A DNA stretch of 64,000 nucleotides from Mortierella alpina (Eukaryota > Mortierellomycota > Mortierellomycetes > Mortierellales > Mortierellaceae): the NCBI GenBank assembly GCA_029449245.1, contig JANATF010000002.1:682001-746000 (forward strand). The letters run 5' to 3'. Positions 21,353-32,827 of the stretch are shown in pieces; positions within the stretch are counted from its first letter, which is position 1; the number at the start of each line of letters is the position of its first letter. A program made the translations under genes and the position numbers. The notes beneath the pieces were generated by a model. It had not been told where the DNA came from, ran no database searches, and saw only the letters and a program-made list of their open reading frames with translations.

Positions 21353-23345
21353 TCAAGCAATGGCTAAAATCTTCTTGTTGATGCGGAACCGAATAAAGAG
21401 CAAAAAGAACGCCGCAGATACTTCCGTGAGACCCGCAAAGATGATGGCACCAATGTAACTGTTACCCTGCGCACGCATGATCGCCGTCGCAATAGGTGGA
21501 CCCAGCAGATGTCCTGAAGTTTAGAAACGTGCACAGGAAAAGAGATTAATCCCATTGTGCTGACAGGTCATAATAGAGCACAGCCGAGGAGGGGTAACAA
21601 AGTGATCGGTTATGGTAATAATAACGAGGGACTCACCGAAAATGTTTCCAAAGTAGAGGATTCCAAGAGCAGCGGTCAGGCGCTCCACTCCAACCACTTG
21701 CGCTACGACTACTGGGAAGATACTGATGAATCTTCAGTTTGGAACATTAAAAAACGCGTCAGCTTCTGCACTCGTTGATAGTCATAGCCGCGCGTCTATG
21801 TCTCTTCGAATTCTTACCCTCCTCCGAACAGACCATAGACAATCATGAACGCCGTCAAAATTTCAATATTTGTAGCCACACTCCTGCATGACAGGGAGAA
21901 TATTAGTACCAAGCCTAATGAGCGCACCGCTAGGTTACTTTCAATCGCGATGAAGAAAATCGTACCATATAGCGAGGGAGGAAAGTCCGGTGAGGAAACA
22001 GCAGGCGAACAGGGTATTAGTGCGTCCCAACTTGTCGGCGGCGACTCCCAACACCACTCTTGACACAGCATTGACAGCCTAAATGATTAAAACAAATCGG
22101 TGGTCAGCTCTTCGAGCCTCTCGGCAATAAATTGTTCATCAGCGACAAGGAAAAGCTCAGGCCTTACAGAAAAAATGCTGATTAGGTTGGCGCCAGTAGT
22201 GGCAGACTGGCCGAGTCGCTCGCTACTGTAGGTCGGGACTAAAAAGACGGGCACCATGTATCCTGAAACGCAAACAAAAACAAGAGGTATTGAGAATCTC
22301 GAGCAATAATTATGAAAATATCAATACACCAAAATGGCGCGTTCTTACCAAAAGGGATGATAAAGGCAGTCAAGAGCAGCCAACCCAATCCAGGGACCTT
22401 GAACAGACTGATATCAAAAGTGATTCCCTTCTTCACTGTCGCCACCCTTGGTCGAATAAATGCAAAGACTGCAGCCATGAATCCCAGAATTGAAAACCCG
22501 ATGATCCGCTGGGTCCATCGTATACCCACCTCAGCAATTAAAAGTCTTGTCAACGGTGCTAACACCAATCCTCCAATACCAGATCCAGCTACCGTAATGC
22601 CGTTTGCCAGCCCTCGGCGCCTCTCAAAGTACTGTGCCGTAACGGAGATCGAGGAAAAGAATAGCAGTCCGGCACCGGCGCCAAATAGGAGCCCTTGTGT
22701 CAAATACAAATGCCAAAGTTGAATGGCAAAACTCGCAGTGATAAAGCCTATTGATGACAGCACAATTCCCATCGCGACCACAGCTCTCAGTCCCAGGAAC
22801 TGAGTCAAGGGCGCAACAAAAGGGCCCGGGATGAACATGGCTCCAGTAGCGATACTTCCGACCCAAGAAATGTCCGCGGCCAATGCTCCGGGGAAGGTGT
22901 TGGATTGCAAGAAGTAAGCTTGGTAGATACCAAATGTGATACTGGGCCCAAACGCCCAAAAGTTGATCACAAACGATGCCAGGACTACAAGCCAACCAAA
23001 TCCACCCTCGGGGTAATTGAGCAACCTGCCTTCCACTGCCGGATCTGGTTTCTCGATATTCGAAGAGGAAATCTCTTCGATTGCGGTAATATTTTCTGCC
23101 ACGACCGCCGAGGTCCAGTCGTGCTCGTCTGGATCGCGCTTTTCGGAGACGACAGAGGGTGTCTTTGATCTGGGATCACAATGTAAGCGGTGGCACTGTT
23201 TCGGATCATTGTGGCGGTCCGTGCGTGTGATACCAGATGATAAGGTAAGGTTGGTCGAGCAAATAGCATGTGTGGATGGAAACTCCTCATTGGGAGTCAA
23301 TTGTGTTGCCTGCGGATGCCTGGTCTGAGTTGTTGCTAAAGTCAT
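21353..23345 (-). CDS. MFS transporter, monocarboxylate-porter-like
   Basis: Six exons on the minus strand: 22349-23345, 22168-22262, 21966-22078, 21818-21883, 21637-21731 and 21353-21513, giving 508 aa with all phases consistent. A hydrophilic N-terminus of about 110 aa precedes the first helix (GGFGWLVVLASFVINFWAFG). FGIYQAYFL then follows, as in fungal MCT/riboflavin-type MFS carriers. The central loop has QYFERRRGLANGI followed by a glycine-rich helix (AGSGIGGLVLAPL). The second half includes VNAVSRVVLGVAADKLGR, the conserved 'RxxxGxxADxxGR' loop. The C-terminus ends RINKKILAIA. About 12 helices are expected. The substrate could be a monocarboxylate or small metabolite and cannot be read from sequence. 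Confidence 0.88.
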
Positions 23346-24487
23346 GTTTTCGATATGTACGAAACAAGAGTAATAGTGTGGGCGAGACGTTTTAAGGGGA
23401 GTGGCAATCTAACGTGAAAAGCAGAGTGGATACAAAATGATGAGGTATGTTGGACAACGGTCAGCTGAAAAGTGGATGGATTCTATGAAAATGCAATTAA
23501 AGATGAAACGTACAGTCGATAGTAGAACTCAAGGAGACAAAGAGTTGCCGTTTACTAGGGACCGAGCAGGACTCTTATATAGATATGCCATGATCTACTT
23601 GAGCTTGAATGGAAGTGGCCTCTGACTTTTGAGGTACACACCCTAGAACCTTATTGGTCCAGTACTGTGCTAGTACGTTACAAAAGCCAGACGCAATGAA
23701 AAATTTAAACTAATAGCTGAGAGGTGACAGTTGGTGCTTTTATCATGTCGTTGTAGGGGTACGCAGGTCTGAAAGAAAACGAACGACATATATTGCCGAC
23801 TTCAAGCTTGAACAGCTTGAGATATGAACATATGGGTGCATCGTGGCCATGACTGAGTGCAGCGATGTTCTGGCTCATCATACATATAAGGTTAATGACG
23901 TTCGATTCTGTTTTTCCACTGAGATATGAATGGCAGGTCAGCTCCTGTAAGGTACACGTATCTCTGACAGCCTTAATTTATACTCACATCGTGCATGGAC
24001 TGTCATTGCTGACTACATGGGCGCTCCTTGAAGCGACGCCCAGCTTTCTATTCTGGGTGTAGGACTGAGACATCTGTGCCGCGACGGCGTTGCGGAGCAG
24101 GCCATGTCTAAATGGACGAACTCCAGCTTCCGATTGGATAATACATAAAAGTTCCCATGATATCCTCTCGTTTTAAACAGAACATGTCTCTTCCGTTTGC
24201 CTCCGCCTCAGTCTGCGATATCTTCCTTGCCTTACCTTCACAATCTGCTGTCTAACTACCTAGGGTATTACTGTATGCAGCCCTCTTCCTCAGCTCCGTT
24301 TCTTTGTTCACACGCTGTTACTTTTCCTTTCACTATGTACTTACGCCATCGCACGATCCCATGCTCTTTTCCCTGTGGTTATTACGCTCTGCACACTTTC
24401 TTCATTCTGCTACCCACGACCTTGCACATCCCCATGCCCCTTTTCTTCGACCATGCGCTGTATCTACAGTCTTTTTCAAGTCGCTAC
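23346..24487. other. Intergenic, nothing coding recognised
   Basis: Promoter side of the MFS gene followed by spacer. Open frames here are short and low in complexity. No feature is supported until the repeat at 24488. Confidence 0.35.
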
Positions 24488-24710
24488 ACATGGCCAATCA
24501 TTCAGAAGCTAGGATACGCGCCAGATTATAGCCTTCCACTACCCATCTCTTGACAATGACTCCTTCACCTATCTACCAACCCAGCATTATATCTCTGTAG
24601 TAATAATAAACATGCATATATACTGGTACGTCGTCAGTGTGGACCGACATCTTTGTCTCACTTACTTTCCTACCATAAAACTTGCCTATTAATACACGTT
24701 TCATAGACCA
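24488..24710 (+). repeat. Dispersed repeat family, 5'-truncated copy
   Basis: Matches 62869-63075: ATGGCCAATCATTCAGAAGC, TATAGCCTTCC, CCATCTCTTG, AATAAACATG, GTCAGTGTGGACCGACATC and CTTACTTTCCTACCATAAAA are shared in order. The left part of the family consensus is missing. Confidence 0.75.
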
Positions 24711-24881
24711 TTCAGACATCGCCTGCGCCCTCCGGGTTAGAAATAGGTATTTCGCGCAACCCGGCAAAAACGAACTCGCAACGGAACACATCACATATAG
24801 GACTAACCCGAATCATTAAGACGCATGCAGCGGACGTCCATATTCTTATAATACTATCGAAGTGCCTTCATTAATTTTTCC

Positions 24882-26284
24882 TCAGACAGGGGTCGAGCGA
24901 GTTGCGGCTACAACAGCTACTGCGAAGCACCCACCAACAATCAAACCAACAATAAAACTGGCTCCGACAAAGTAAATGCTGTAAAGGGGATGGGTCGAAG
25001 ATATCTCGCAGGTATTCGTGGTCTTTACGGGTTCTCTCTCCGGAGCTGACATTCCACGAGACTGTGTCGTTTCCACGGACTCTTCAGTCGGCTCTAGGTT
25101 TTCGCGGTTTGGCGTCGTTGCCTTGGGTCTGTTAGACAGTCGACGGACCATATTCATGACTGCAACCACTGTGGCACGCATGCAACTGACTCCGAATTCA
25201 ACCATCTTTGTGGCCAGGGAGGAAGCAACGTTTAGTGCGATTGGCAGAAGAGCAGCTCCCACGATGACAGTGACAGCTTTTGAATACTCCCAAAGCCAAG
25301 TAACCGCTCCGATGATCTTGTCAAGAACGTAGTGATATATTAAGCTGATGGTGCCAATAATGAAATGAAACGTTGCGATGATCTTGCCGATAAAAGAATT
25401 GTCCCCATTATCTCCCTCCATCTCATCCACCATGTTCTTAGTAACGATAGATAACAAGATGCTGGATTGGTTCCCGAGAAATGCAAGTCCCAACCAGTGA
25501 GTGACGGAAAGAACAGGGATCGAGATTAACGGATCGCCATACTTCCAATCATGAGGCAATAGCGGGCTGGAGAGTAAAGAGTCGTGACCTGGAGAGTTGT
25601 AAAATAAGATCGCGAGTGCACCTGCCTAAGAGCGATTGCATCATGTTAGTCTTACATCCCTAAAAGATCCGCGGTGTATTTGCCCACTGATGACACTTAA
25701 TGACGCTTCTTACCTTTGCCGCGTTACTAGCTACCACCCACAGTCCACAGTCCTGGCCGCCCTCCTGAATGATGGCGATCCTGCTAGCTGCTGCTTCATG
25801 GTCCATTGGATCGCATCCGAGATTGTTGACTTCAACAATCTCTACCTCATTTAAGCTTGCGGACGGACCTCCATACTTTAGGCCTACAGGATCCATGTAG
25901 TCGGGCATCGTTAGTTAAATCGTTGCGCCTTTCATTAACGGTTCAAAGCAATGTACCCTTCCACTACTCACTCTGAAAGTCGACAGTGTGTTCGTAAAAC
26001 ACTGTTTTATTCGCCTCATGTCCCAGACTCAAGGACCACATTTGCGGTGGTTCAAGCTCTTGCCAGATGGGTGTATCATTTCCAGCCGCACTTGCCAGAG
26101 CTTGAACTGGAGTCCGGGCCTCCAGGATAGAATCAGGATCTACAAGTACATGGAAAGCGGCGAACGCCTATGTGAGATTAAGCAGTGTATGGCCCTGTGC
26201 ACAGATAAGAGAATATGTTTGCTTGATTTTCCACTCACACGTCTGGTTCAAGGACGAAAGTCCGAGATGCAGGCTGACAAGCAT
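24882..26284 (-). CDS. PA-domain (protease-associated) membrane protein
   Basis: Proposed exons on the minus strand: 26239-26284, 25972-26139, 25714-25883 and 24882-25625, giving about 375 aa. The start is the least certain part. Phases and splice sites agree (GTGAGT, GTGAGT and GTAAGA donors; the third exon follows an AACTAAC branch-like motif). The first residues form a hydrophobic signal (MLVSLHLGLSSL). The middle reads ASRIAIIQEGGQDCGLW, then NAAKAGALAILFYNS and ISIPVLSVTHWLGL, the pattern of a PA domain, a protein-interaction lid found on luminal sides of proteases and sorting receptors. The C-terminal exon adds membrane segments (IIATFHFIIGTISLIYHYVL; AVTVIVGAALLPIALNVASSL; and a last one near the C-terminus). 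No protease or RING domain is visible. It is probably an endomembrane or cell-surface protein. Confidence 0.65.
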
Positions 26285-28739
26285 GATGCCGACAAAAAGG
26301 AAAACTGCGACAGTTATCGTGCTTGCGTTCGCTATGTGCACACAGTTCACATACGTAAGTCCATTAGTCAATACCAATATATGGGAGGGACCGGACTCCT
26401 TTATCAAGCTTTGTAATAACTTGCGCACCTATAAACCATTTTGAACTCGATTGCCCTGTGTCCATGCAAAGGGTGGGCGCATTGTTTAATAAAATCAAGC
26501 AAGTAGAGTCATATTGTTCCAAGCAATAAGGATATTCAGAGAGTGTAGGTTGCCTTTATCGTGCATTGGTAGAAGAGGCTCGAGCTCATCTCTCCGAGTG
26601 ATGCCTCGAGAACCTCGAGTAGTAATGCCACTGGTGACCATGGTGTATTTATATCAAAACCGACGTATACAAAGCTGTGGGGGTAGGTGTGGGTGGGAAT
26701 GCTGGCGTGGGGGGAGCCTGGAGGTGGTAGCACAGAAATGAAAAAGGAAAGAAGAGAGCATGAAAGAGGGTTGGGAACAAGGCAGACGAAACAGAGGTCA
26801 GCGAATGGCCAGTGGCGCACGCATGAGACGGGATCTGTTGCGCTGGGTGCATGAAATGTGGAGCGAAGTACAGTGCCAGCCCCCCTCGTTTGTGTTTTTG
26901 CATGATGTCTGATATGTGTGTTCCTGCACGGGATGCAGCAATGACCCATGTCTTTTTGTGGCCGTGCACGTCCCCCTGTTCGTTTTTGCATGACACACAT
27001 GTTATTCGCCTTTTACTTTTGTACAAGAGTTGCGGCCCCCTTTTGCCACGGCAGAGGACGAACGCGAGTCCGCCCAGTGGTGTGTGAGCAGCAGCTGGGA
27101 ATGGGTGATGTCGAGAGGGCGAAGGAAAAGGATGGCGGATCAGCAGGCGGGAGGCCATGGTTGCACAGAATGGCGCTTGGACGTAAAAGCAAAGCCTGAT
27201 AGGCTCTTTCTTCCAACACAGCTTGTTTTATTCTTCCAGAGCTCCTCTTTCGTCCGCCAGCGCCGTCACAGTTGTGCCTGGATCGAAGCAACTACTGTGC
27301 TGCATTGTCCTGCCATCTGCATCATAACCTTAGAGATACCTCGGACCAGGGTGATACACCGCTGCATGCCGTCAACATTGCCTCCTCGCCATATTCCAGC
27401 CAAGCCACATTCACAGGGCTCCCTGTTCTTCCCCTCTCTCGACCCTCGCCCCTGCCGAATGATAGCGCTGACACAGCAGGAAACCAGGATTCAGGTGAGG
27501 GTGTATCAAAATGGAGCAGAGAGGAGGAAGAGAACAACAGCAAAAAGTGTGGGAACGAACGTGAAATCTTCACTCTTTTTTTTTTTTGGCCGCGAGAGCG
27601 CAACGTCGGGTCGCTGGATCGGTCGCTTCACTTACGCCGGATCTATCTCTCCTCACCTCACTCTCCTCTCTATCTCTCTTTCTCTCTCTTCCGACACTCC
27701 CTTACTCTACCAGTAGTCTTAACCCAAAGGCCCACACCAACCACCACCACCAAATAACATCAGAAGCATCACCATTACCACCAAAAGTAACCTATCGCCA
27801 CAGAGTTACCCGTATTAATTATAATATACCCAAGGGTCAGTGCAGTGTCAGAGTGGCACTTCCTTCACCTGCTGAGGCTAAGTAGTGTTTGTATATGGAA
27901 AGGAACAGAAAACTGTTTCAATCTTTTACATTGCTGGCTGCGAATTCTTGCACCGGCAATGATATCCCATCTCTGAGCGGACTACGTCTGCGAGGTCTGC
28001 TGCGTGTAGCCGGCTTATAATACCCGAGATTCTCAAAATGGATGTCAAGCATACCTCTAGATGTTCCTGAGCATTTTTACAGGCATTCTTACAGCGACCC
28101 GGAACTACCTGCAGACAGGGATGCCCCAACCATACCCGCATACATCCATCGAATACAAACATTTACAAGTAGGGAGTATGGACTCTAGATATACCCGCGA
28201 AGCGTGGAAAAAAAACACGCAAGGATCACCATGAGGCGCGCCTCTTCATACGCGCTTGCGGGCAGTAATTGATCATCGCCCTGAAAGGCCTACTTTGCCA
28301 CGCAGGTATGTTACAAATTTACTAAGTTACTAAGTTGCCATTGTTGAGTTATATATAGCGGATAGCTAGAAAGAATAACAACAATATAAAAAAGGTGTTT
28401 GTCAGTAAAGTCCTGCAACTACGAGGTTGATATGACTAAGAAAGAAAAAAGATAGCAAGCAGGTACTGCAGTAGTAGATTGGCATGGTAATCAACTCGGC
28501 AAGGCAGCAAGGGACTTAAAAGGGGGCAAGATGAAAGAATTTGCATTAGTTTACCTGTGGACACAAGACCGAGAGACAGATGAAGATATTCCAGATGTCG
28601 GTATCCCAGATGGCGCTGTACCAGGTAGTATTGCCCAAGACTATGGTGTTCAAGTGCAAGCTGCGTAAGCCAGTGCTAACGATGGCGGCAACAGGGTGTC
28701 ACAGTGTCTCACGACGAGATGAAAGGCTTTTTGGATATG
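26285..28739. other. Intergenic; orphan 5'-leader-like sequence
   Basis: No gene is supported. 27640-27790 is a (CT)n-rich tract followed by a CA-rich leader (CCACCACCACCAAATAACA), which looks like a fungal promoter and 5' UTR, but no coding sequence follows. Long open frames over 26530-27700 lie on both strands, have biased composition and I reject them. The stretch ends where the Helitron relic begins. Confidence 0.35.
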
Positions 28740-28921
28740 ACAGATAGGTCTCTGCTCCTGAGGCACTAAGGAAAATGTTCAAGTTTCCTATGCATCACCA
28801 CTCGCCTTCAATAGTCCGACTTCAAGTCCATTTGCCTGAAGAGCAAAATGTGTCGTTCCGAGCCGGTGCCACTGCGGCCGAGATCGCAGCTGAGCATGAA
28901 AACCGTGAGACGACTCTCACC

Positions 28922-29159
28922 TACGGCCCTGAACGAGCAAAATATTTTACTTGCTCGCTCACTAGCGAGCAAATCTTTACGGGTGCTCGCTCGCTAAGAT
29001 CATAGCACTGCAGAAACACGCGCGGCCTTCCGGGGCCAACAAAGAAGGTAGAAGATAGTACAAGTGCAGTTGCTGTAGCGAGCGAGCAACAACTTCAAGC
29101 ACTCGCTCACGTAGCGAGTTGCTCACTTTAGCGAGCATGCTCGCTAGTTCAGGGCCGTA
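28922..29159. mobile_element. MITE with 8-bp target duplication (hAT-like), family A
   Basis: 238 bp, ends TACGGCCCTGAAC and its perfect inverse GTTCAGGGCCGTA, flanked by CTCTCACC at 28914-28921 and 29160-29167. Taking out the element and one duplication joins the Helitron frame as ETTLTAWFRLN, the expected family sequence, which proves the limits. The interior is dense in GCTCGCTA/TAGCGAGC motifs and can fold heavily. An 8-bp duplication with short TIRs fits hAT-derived MITEs. There is no coding capacity. Confidence 0.88.
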
Positions 29160-30417
29160 CTCTCACCGCATGGTTCAGGCTAAACTTGGAGCAGTCTTTA
29201 TGGAAGAAAACAATATCCCCCACCCACCATCAAAAGACCTTCTGTACTCGGACATCTGCCAGCACTACACCTTCTCAAAGACTTGGAGACCGAGGTTCCG
29301 GACAAAGCGCAGCCCGAGACGATGCCAGACGAGCCAAGACGATCAAGAACAGAAGCAAAAGCCGACTTCACGAATATATTATGTGCCTCCTAGTAACGTA
29401 CATGTAGAGCGCTTCTGTATTCGGATTCTGCTGATGCATGTCAAAGAGGCCACCAGCTTTGAGCACCTGCGCGCCGTCGAAGGCATTGTACACGACACGT
29501 TTCAAAAGGCTTGCGAGGCACTGAATCTGTTGGAAGGTGACAAGGAGTGGGAAGAGTGCCTTCGTGAGGCAGCGACCACCCACATGGCACCCAGCTGCGT
29601 CAGCTGTTTGCGATGATCCTATTATGAAATACACCTAAACAGCAGCACCCCATCCAAACCTGACGATCTCTGGGCCAAAAATTTCAGATAATATGTGCGA
29701 CGATATTCTGAGGCGACCTGGCATGAACGCAGAGAACTCTCCAGGCGACTACAGCGAAGGCCAGTGGGAGGCCAGACGAACAGAAAATGGCCAAGTCCGT
29801 TGCCCTCTTTCACATTGATGGGATCCTGAAGAGCATGGGGTCAAGTCTAAATAACTTTCCCATATTGCCACAAGACATGGAACAGGTCGACGATCTTTCT
29901 CAAACCTTACTGCGGGAAAATGAGGTGCGTAGGCTCCGGTTTATCCTGGATGCAAAAGAAAACGTAGCCAAACCCAATGGGGAGCAGGCAGTTGCATACC
30001 ACCCACACTATCATGCAATCAATCGAGGGCAACGGTCTAAAAATGTTTTCAATAATGGACCTGGAGGCACTGGCAAGTCTTTTGTATACAACACTTTGAT
30101 CGGTAACATGCAAAGTCTCAGGAAGGATGTCATCGTCGTCGCCAACTCGGGCATTGCTGCCCTGATCCTTCACGACGGTCGCACAGCACACTCGGTCTTC
30201 AAGATCCCGATTCCTGTGTTTTACGACTCGGGGTGCAACATTGTAAAAGAAGATGAAGTGACAGAGCGGATCCGTAACGCCGCTGCCATATTCTGGGATG
30301 AGGCCGTCATGCAGCATCGGTTTGGCTTCGAGGCTGTAGACAGAACTCTGCGTGATCTGCTGCAAGTGGACCTTCCGTTTGCTGGCAAGGTTGTTGTCTT
30401 TGGAGGCGACTTCCGAC

Positions 30418-30685
30418 TAGCGATTCGAACCGGCGTCCGGCGCGCCCGGCGAACCCATTTCTTGTGAGCCCGGCGCGCCGCCGACGAGATTTAGGTCGCC
30501 GTCGGCGACTTTTTTTACGGAGGGGAGGAGGTATAGGCCTAGCAGTCTTGCCAGTCTAGGGCATCATCGGAGGGGTATCTTCAGTGAGAAGTAGCTATTT
30601 ATGGTCGCCGAGTGGCGCGCCGGCGACGACCATTTTCAGCACTCGGCGCGCCCGACGCGAGATTTGTCGCCGGTTCGAAACGCTA
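30418..30685. mobile_element. MITE with 8-bp target duplication (hAT-like), family B
   Basis: 268 bp. The left end TAGCGATTCGAACCGGCG and the right end, inverse TAGCGTTTCGAACCGGCG, differ at one base. It is flanked by CTTCCGAC at 30410-30417 and 30686-30693. Removal restores the Helitron frame as GGDFRQILP, the expected helicase motif. The interior is GC-rich with repeated GGCGCGCC and TCGCCG blocks, unlike its surroundings. It is non-coding. Confidence 0.88.
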
Positions 30686-31552
30686 CTTCCGACAGATCCT
30701 TCCAATAGTCGTCAAGGGGTCTCCCAGTCAGATTGAGGCAGCCTGTCTCAAGAACTCGCCACTCTGGATTGGAGACCAAATCATTACGCTCAAGCTCAAG
30801 GTCAATATGAGGGTGACCAGAGACCAAAGTCAGCAGCCCTTTGTCGACTTTTTGCTGTGGGTAGGAGAAGGGACCGAGCTCACATTCAAGTTTGGTTCCA
30901 ACTCGGACCTCATTCACGTACCCAATGACTTTATCTTTACGAACGGTTTCCAGAACAACTAACCGCCAACCCAAACACAGTTGTTGCATGCCATCTATCC
31001 CGGCATCAATAAGTATGTATTGCACCCGTCATTCTTGATGGAGCGAGTGATATTGTCGCCTAAGAATGACTCTGTCGACAGACTCAACGCTCTGGCGACA
31101 GCAACGATGCCAGGCCGGGAAAGAAAATACTTCAGCCAGGACCGATCAAGCCAGCCTTTGCGATGACTATAAACAAGGCGCAAGGCCAGACTCTGGACAC
31201 GGTGGGCCTCTTTCTCCCTCAGTCTGTCTTTAGTCACGGCCAACTATATGTGGCGCTATCAAGATGCACCAACCCAAAAAACCTGGAGGTGCTGATGGAG
31301 AATGGACAGGGTGAAGTCGGCCAATTCTACACCCGCAACATCGTATATCCTGGCGTTCTGACTAAATAAACTCCTTAGATTTCAAAGGGGAGAAGGAGGA
31401 CGAGTACCAATTTTCATTCCGTCCTTTCTAACAGCTTCACCATTGCCTTTGCTACCAAGCTTCATCACCTTCACCACAAACCGTAATCACCCCCAGCTTG
31501 GGTCATTCCTCAGCGCGCGACCGAAGGGAGCGCTGATACCCTTGTAAGTTTT

Positions 31553-32102
31553 TTAATCAAGAAGAATCAAACTACTTTTCTGTATTTCGGCGCGTCTATC
31601 CCGAGGAACTTCGTGCACGTCCTTGATGGGTTCCAAGTCTTCTGATTGACTTTGAGGTTGAGGTTTTGCTATACACAGCCGAAGGACGTCCAACGCAATC
31701 AATAAGGATTTTGTTGTAGCGCCACAACTCAACAATCTGAGCAGTTTCGTGCTCAGCATTGTGAAGACATTCCAAAATTTGTCCTTCACGGTCTCCTACT
31801 GGCCGTGGGCGTTCGATTGCAGCTCGGAGCAACAACGACGATAAATTCAGTCTTTGCATCGTGAGATCATCGATGGCTTCCTCTGCTTCGCGAATGATCT
31901 TTCTTGATTTTTGTAGCTGGTAAGAGCGCCTCATCTCATCAAAGTGATTCAAGGACCTGTGTCTCTCTTCCTCAGAGAACCAGGCCCGCTTGGTTGTAGT
32001 ATCGGATCCTTGAGAGCTTGAAGCTATTATCTCTTGAATGCTCTTTCCCCAATTTGGAATGCATCCACCATCGCATGATTCGCCGGTGTAGTTCTTGCAC
32101 AT
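31553..32102 (-). CDS. Hypothetical protein with Cys-rich start and coiled-coil-like middle
   Basis: From the ATG at 32102 an open frame of 168 aa runs to 31596. A second frame with good composition (DVLRLCIAKPQPQSQSEDLE, then IKDVHEVPRDRRAEIQK) continues to 31553, so a short intron or frame change near 31690 is likely. Visible features are MCKNYTGESCDGGCIPNW at the N-terminus (three close Cys residues, possibly metal or disulfide) and a charged helical part (RAWFSEEERHRSLNHFDEMR through REAEEAIDDLTMQRLN). I do not recognise the family. It sits just after the Helitron relic and could be a host gene or transposon cargo. Confidence 0.4.
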
Positions 32103-32827
32103 GCTACCCTAAGATACTTGTCCTTTCTGTCACATCTACGCCATGAAGTGCAGGGGAGAGGTACCATTGCGCTGATCATCTCCTGGCTGTTGACCTCTTG
32201 TGCAGTACTCGTCTAAAGCACTCGAGGAGTATACATGTATGGCAACTTCAGTGGTGGAAGGATGTTGGTAGAGCGATGGATATTTTTAAAAAAACCTTCT
32301 TTGCCTGCCTTACCCTTGGAGACTCGCCGTAGTGGAGTCACTCATGGTGAGGGATGACAAAATGGTGGCGAGGTGGTCAGGGTCAACGTCAGAAGAGCCA
32401 GGGCCAGGTAAAAAGCGTGAGAGCAGGGGAAGAGAAGGGGAAAATGTGCGTGGGAACAGGTCGGGGTCAGTGGAGCGAAAAGAACCTTTGCTATCATGTA
32501 ACAGGAGCAGGGGTCAGGGTCACGGTGGTACAAGGAATGAAGGAAAAAGAGATTCTATAATCTTTGTGTACAACTAATAAGCAGAGGCGTTGCTGCACTA
32601 CGTTAAGGGTGTGTGCTCGAGACAGAGGTTCATTCTATTACACTATCAGTCTTTTAGTTCCTGTTCTTGTGTCTTGCGTCTGGGATGATGTTGTTTTTCT
32701 ATGAAAGGTGATTGGAAAAGATAAGGAGGGTGGTGTTAGAACTAATGGGTGCTGGAAGGATTTTTCCTGGTGGAGTAGGTCCTGATTGAAGTAGGAAGCC
32801 AAGAGTGTACTTACTCTTCCTTAAGGA
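32103..32827. other. Intergenic with first copy of a direct repeat
   Basis: Purine-rich spacer. 32563-32665 is the left copy of the ~100-bp direct repeat that also occurs at 34032-34140, on the other side of the dehydrogenase gene. Nothing else is recognised. Confidence 0.5.

Larger units (their letters stand above)
28740..31369 (+). pseudogene. Helitron Rep/helicase, degenerate, with two MITE insertions
   Basis: Read in order: EALRKMFKFPMHHHSPS and RLQVHLPEEQNV (28765-28860), TLTAWFRLN split by an insertion, DLLYSDICQHYTF (about 29240), ATSFEHLRAVEG (about 29450), MEQVDDLSQTLLRENEVRRL (about 29880), a Walker A NNGPGGTGKSF (about 30055), a Walker B-like FWDEAVM (about 30295), VVVFGGDFR, QILPIV, and the final helicase motif [11 protein letters not shown] with [13 protein letters not shown] (31163-31265). 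This is the PIF1-like helicase half of fungal Helitrons, which move by rolling-circle replication. Stops and frameshifts occur at several points (near 28755, 29200, 29620, 30961), and about 100 residues are missing before the last motif. Two non-coding insertions lie at 28922-29159 and 30418-30685. It is a dead copy; the N-terminal Rep part is not visible. Confidence 0.88.

Noticed and set aside
26536-27716. Long overlapping open frames on both strands
   Set aside because: Composition is biased (CT/GA-rich DNA), starts are mostly not ATG, and no domain or splice-supported continuation is visible.
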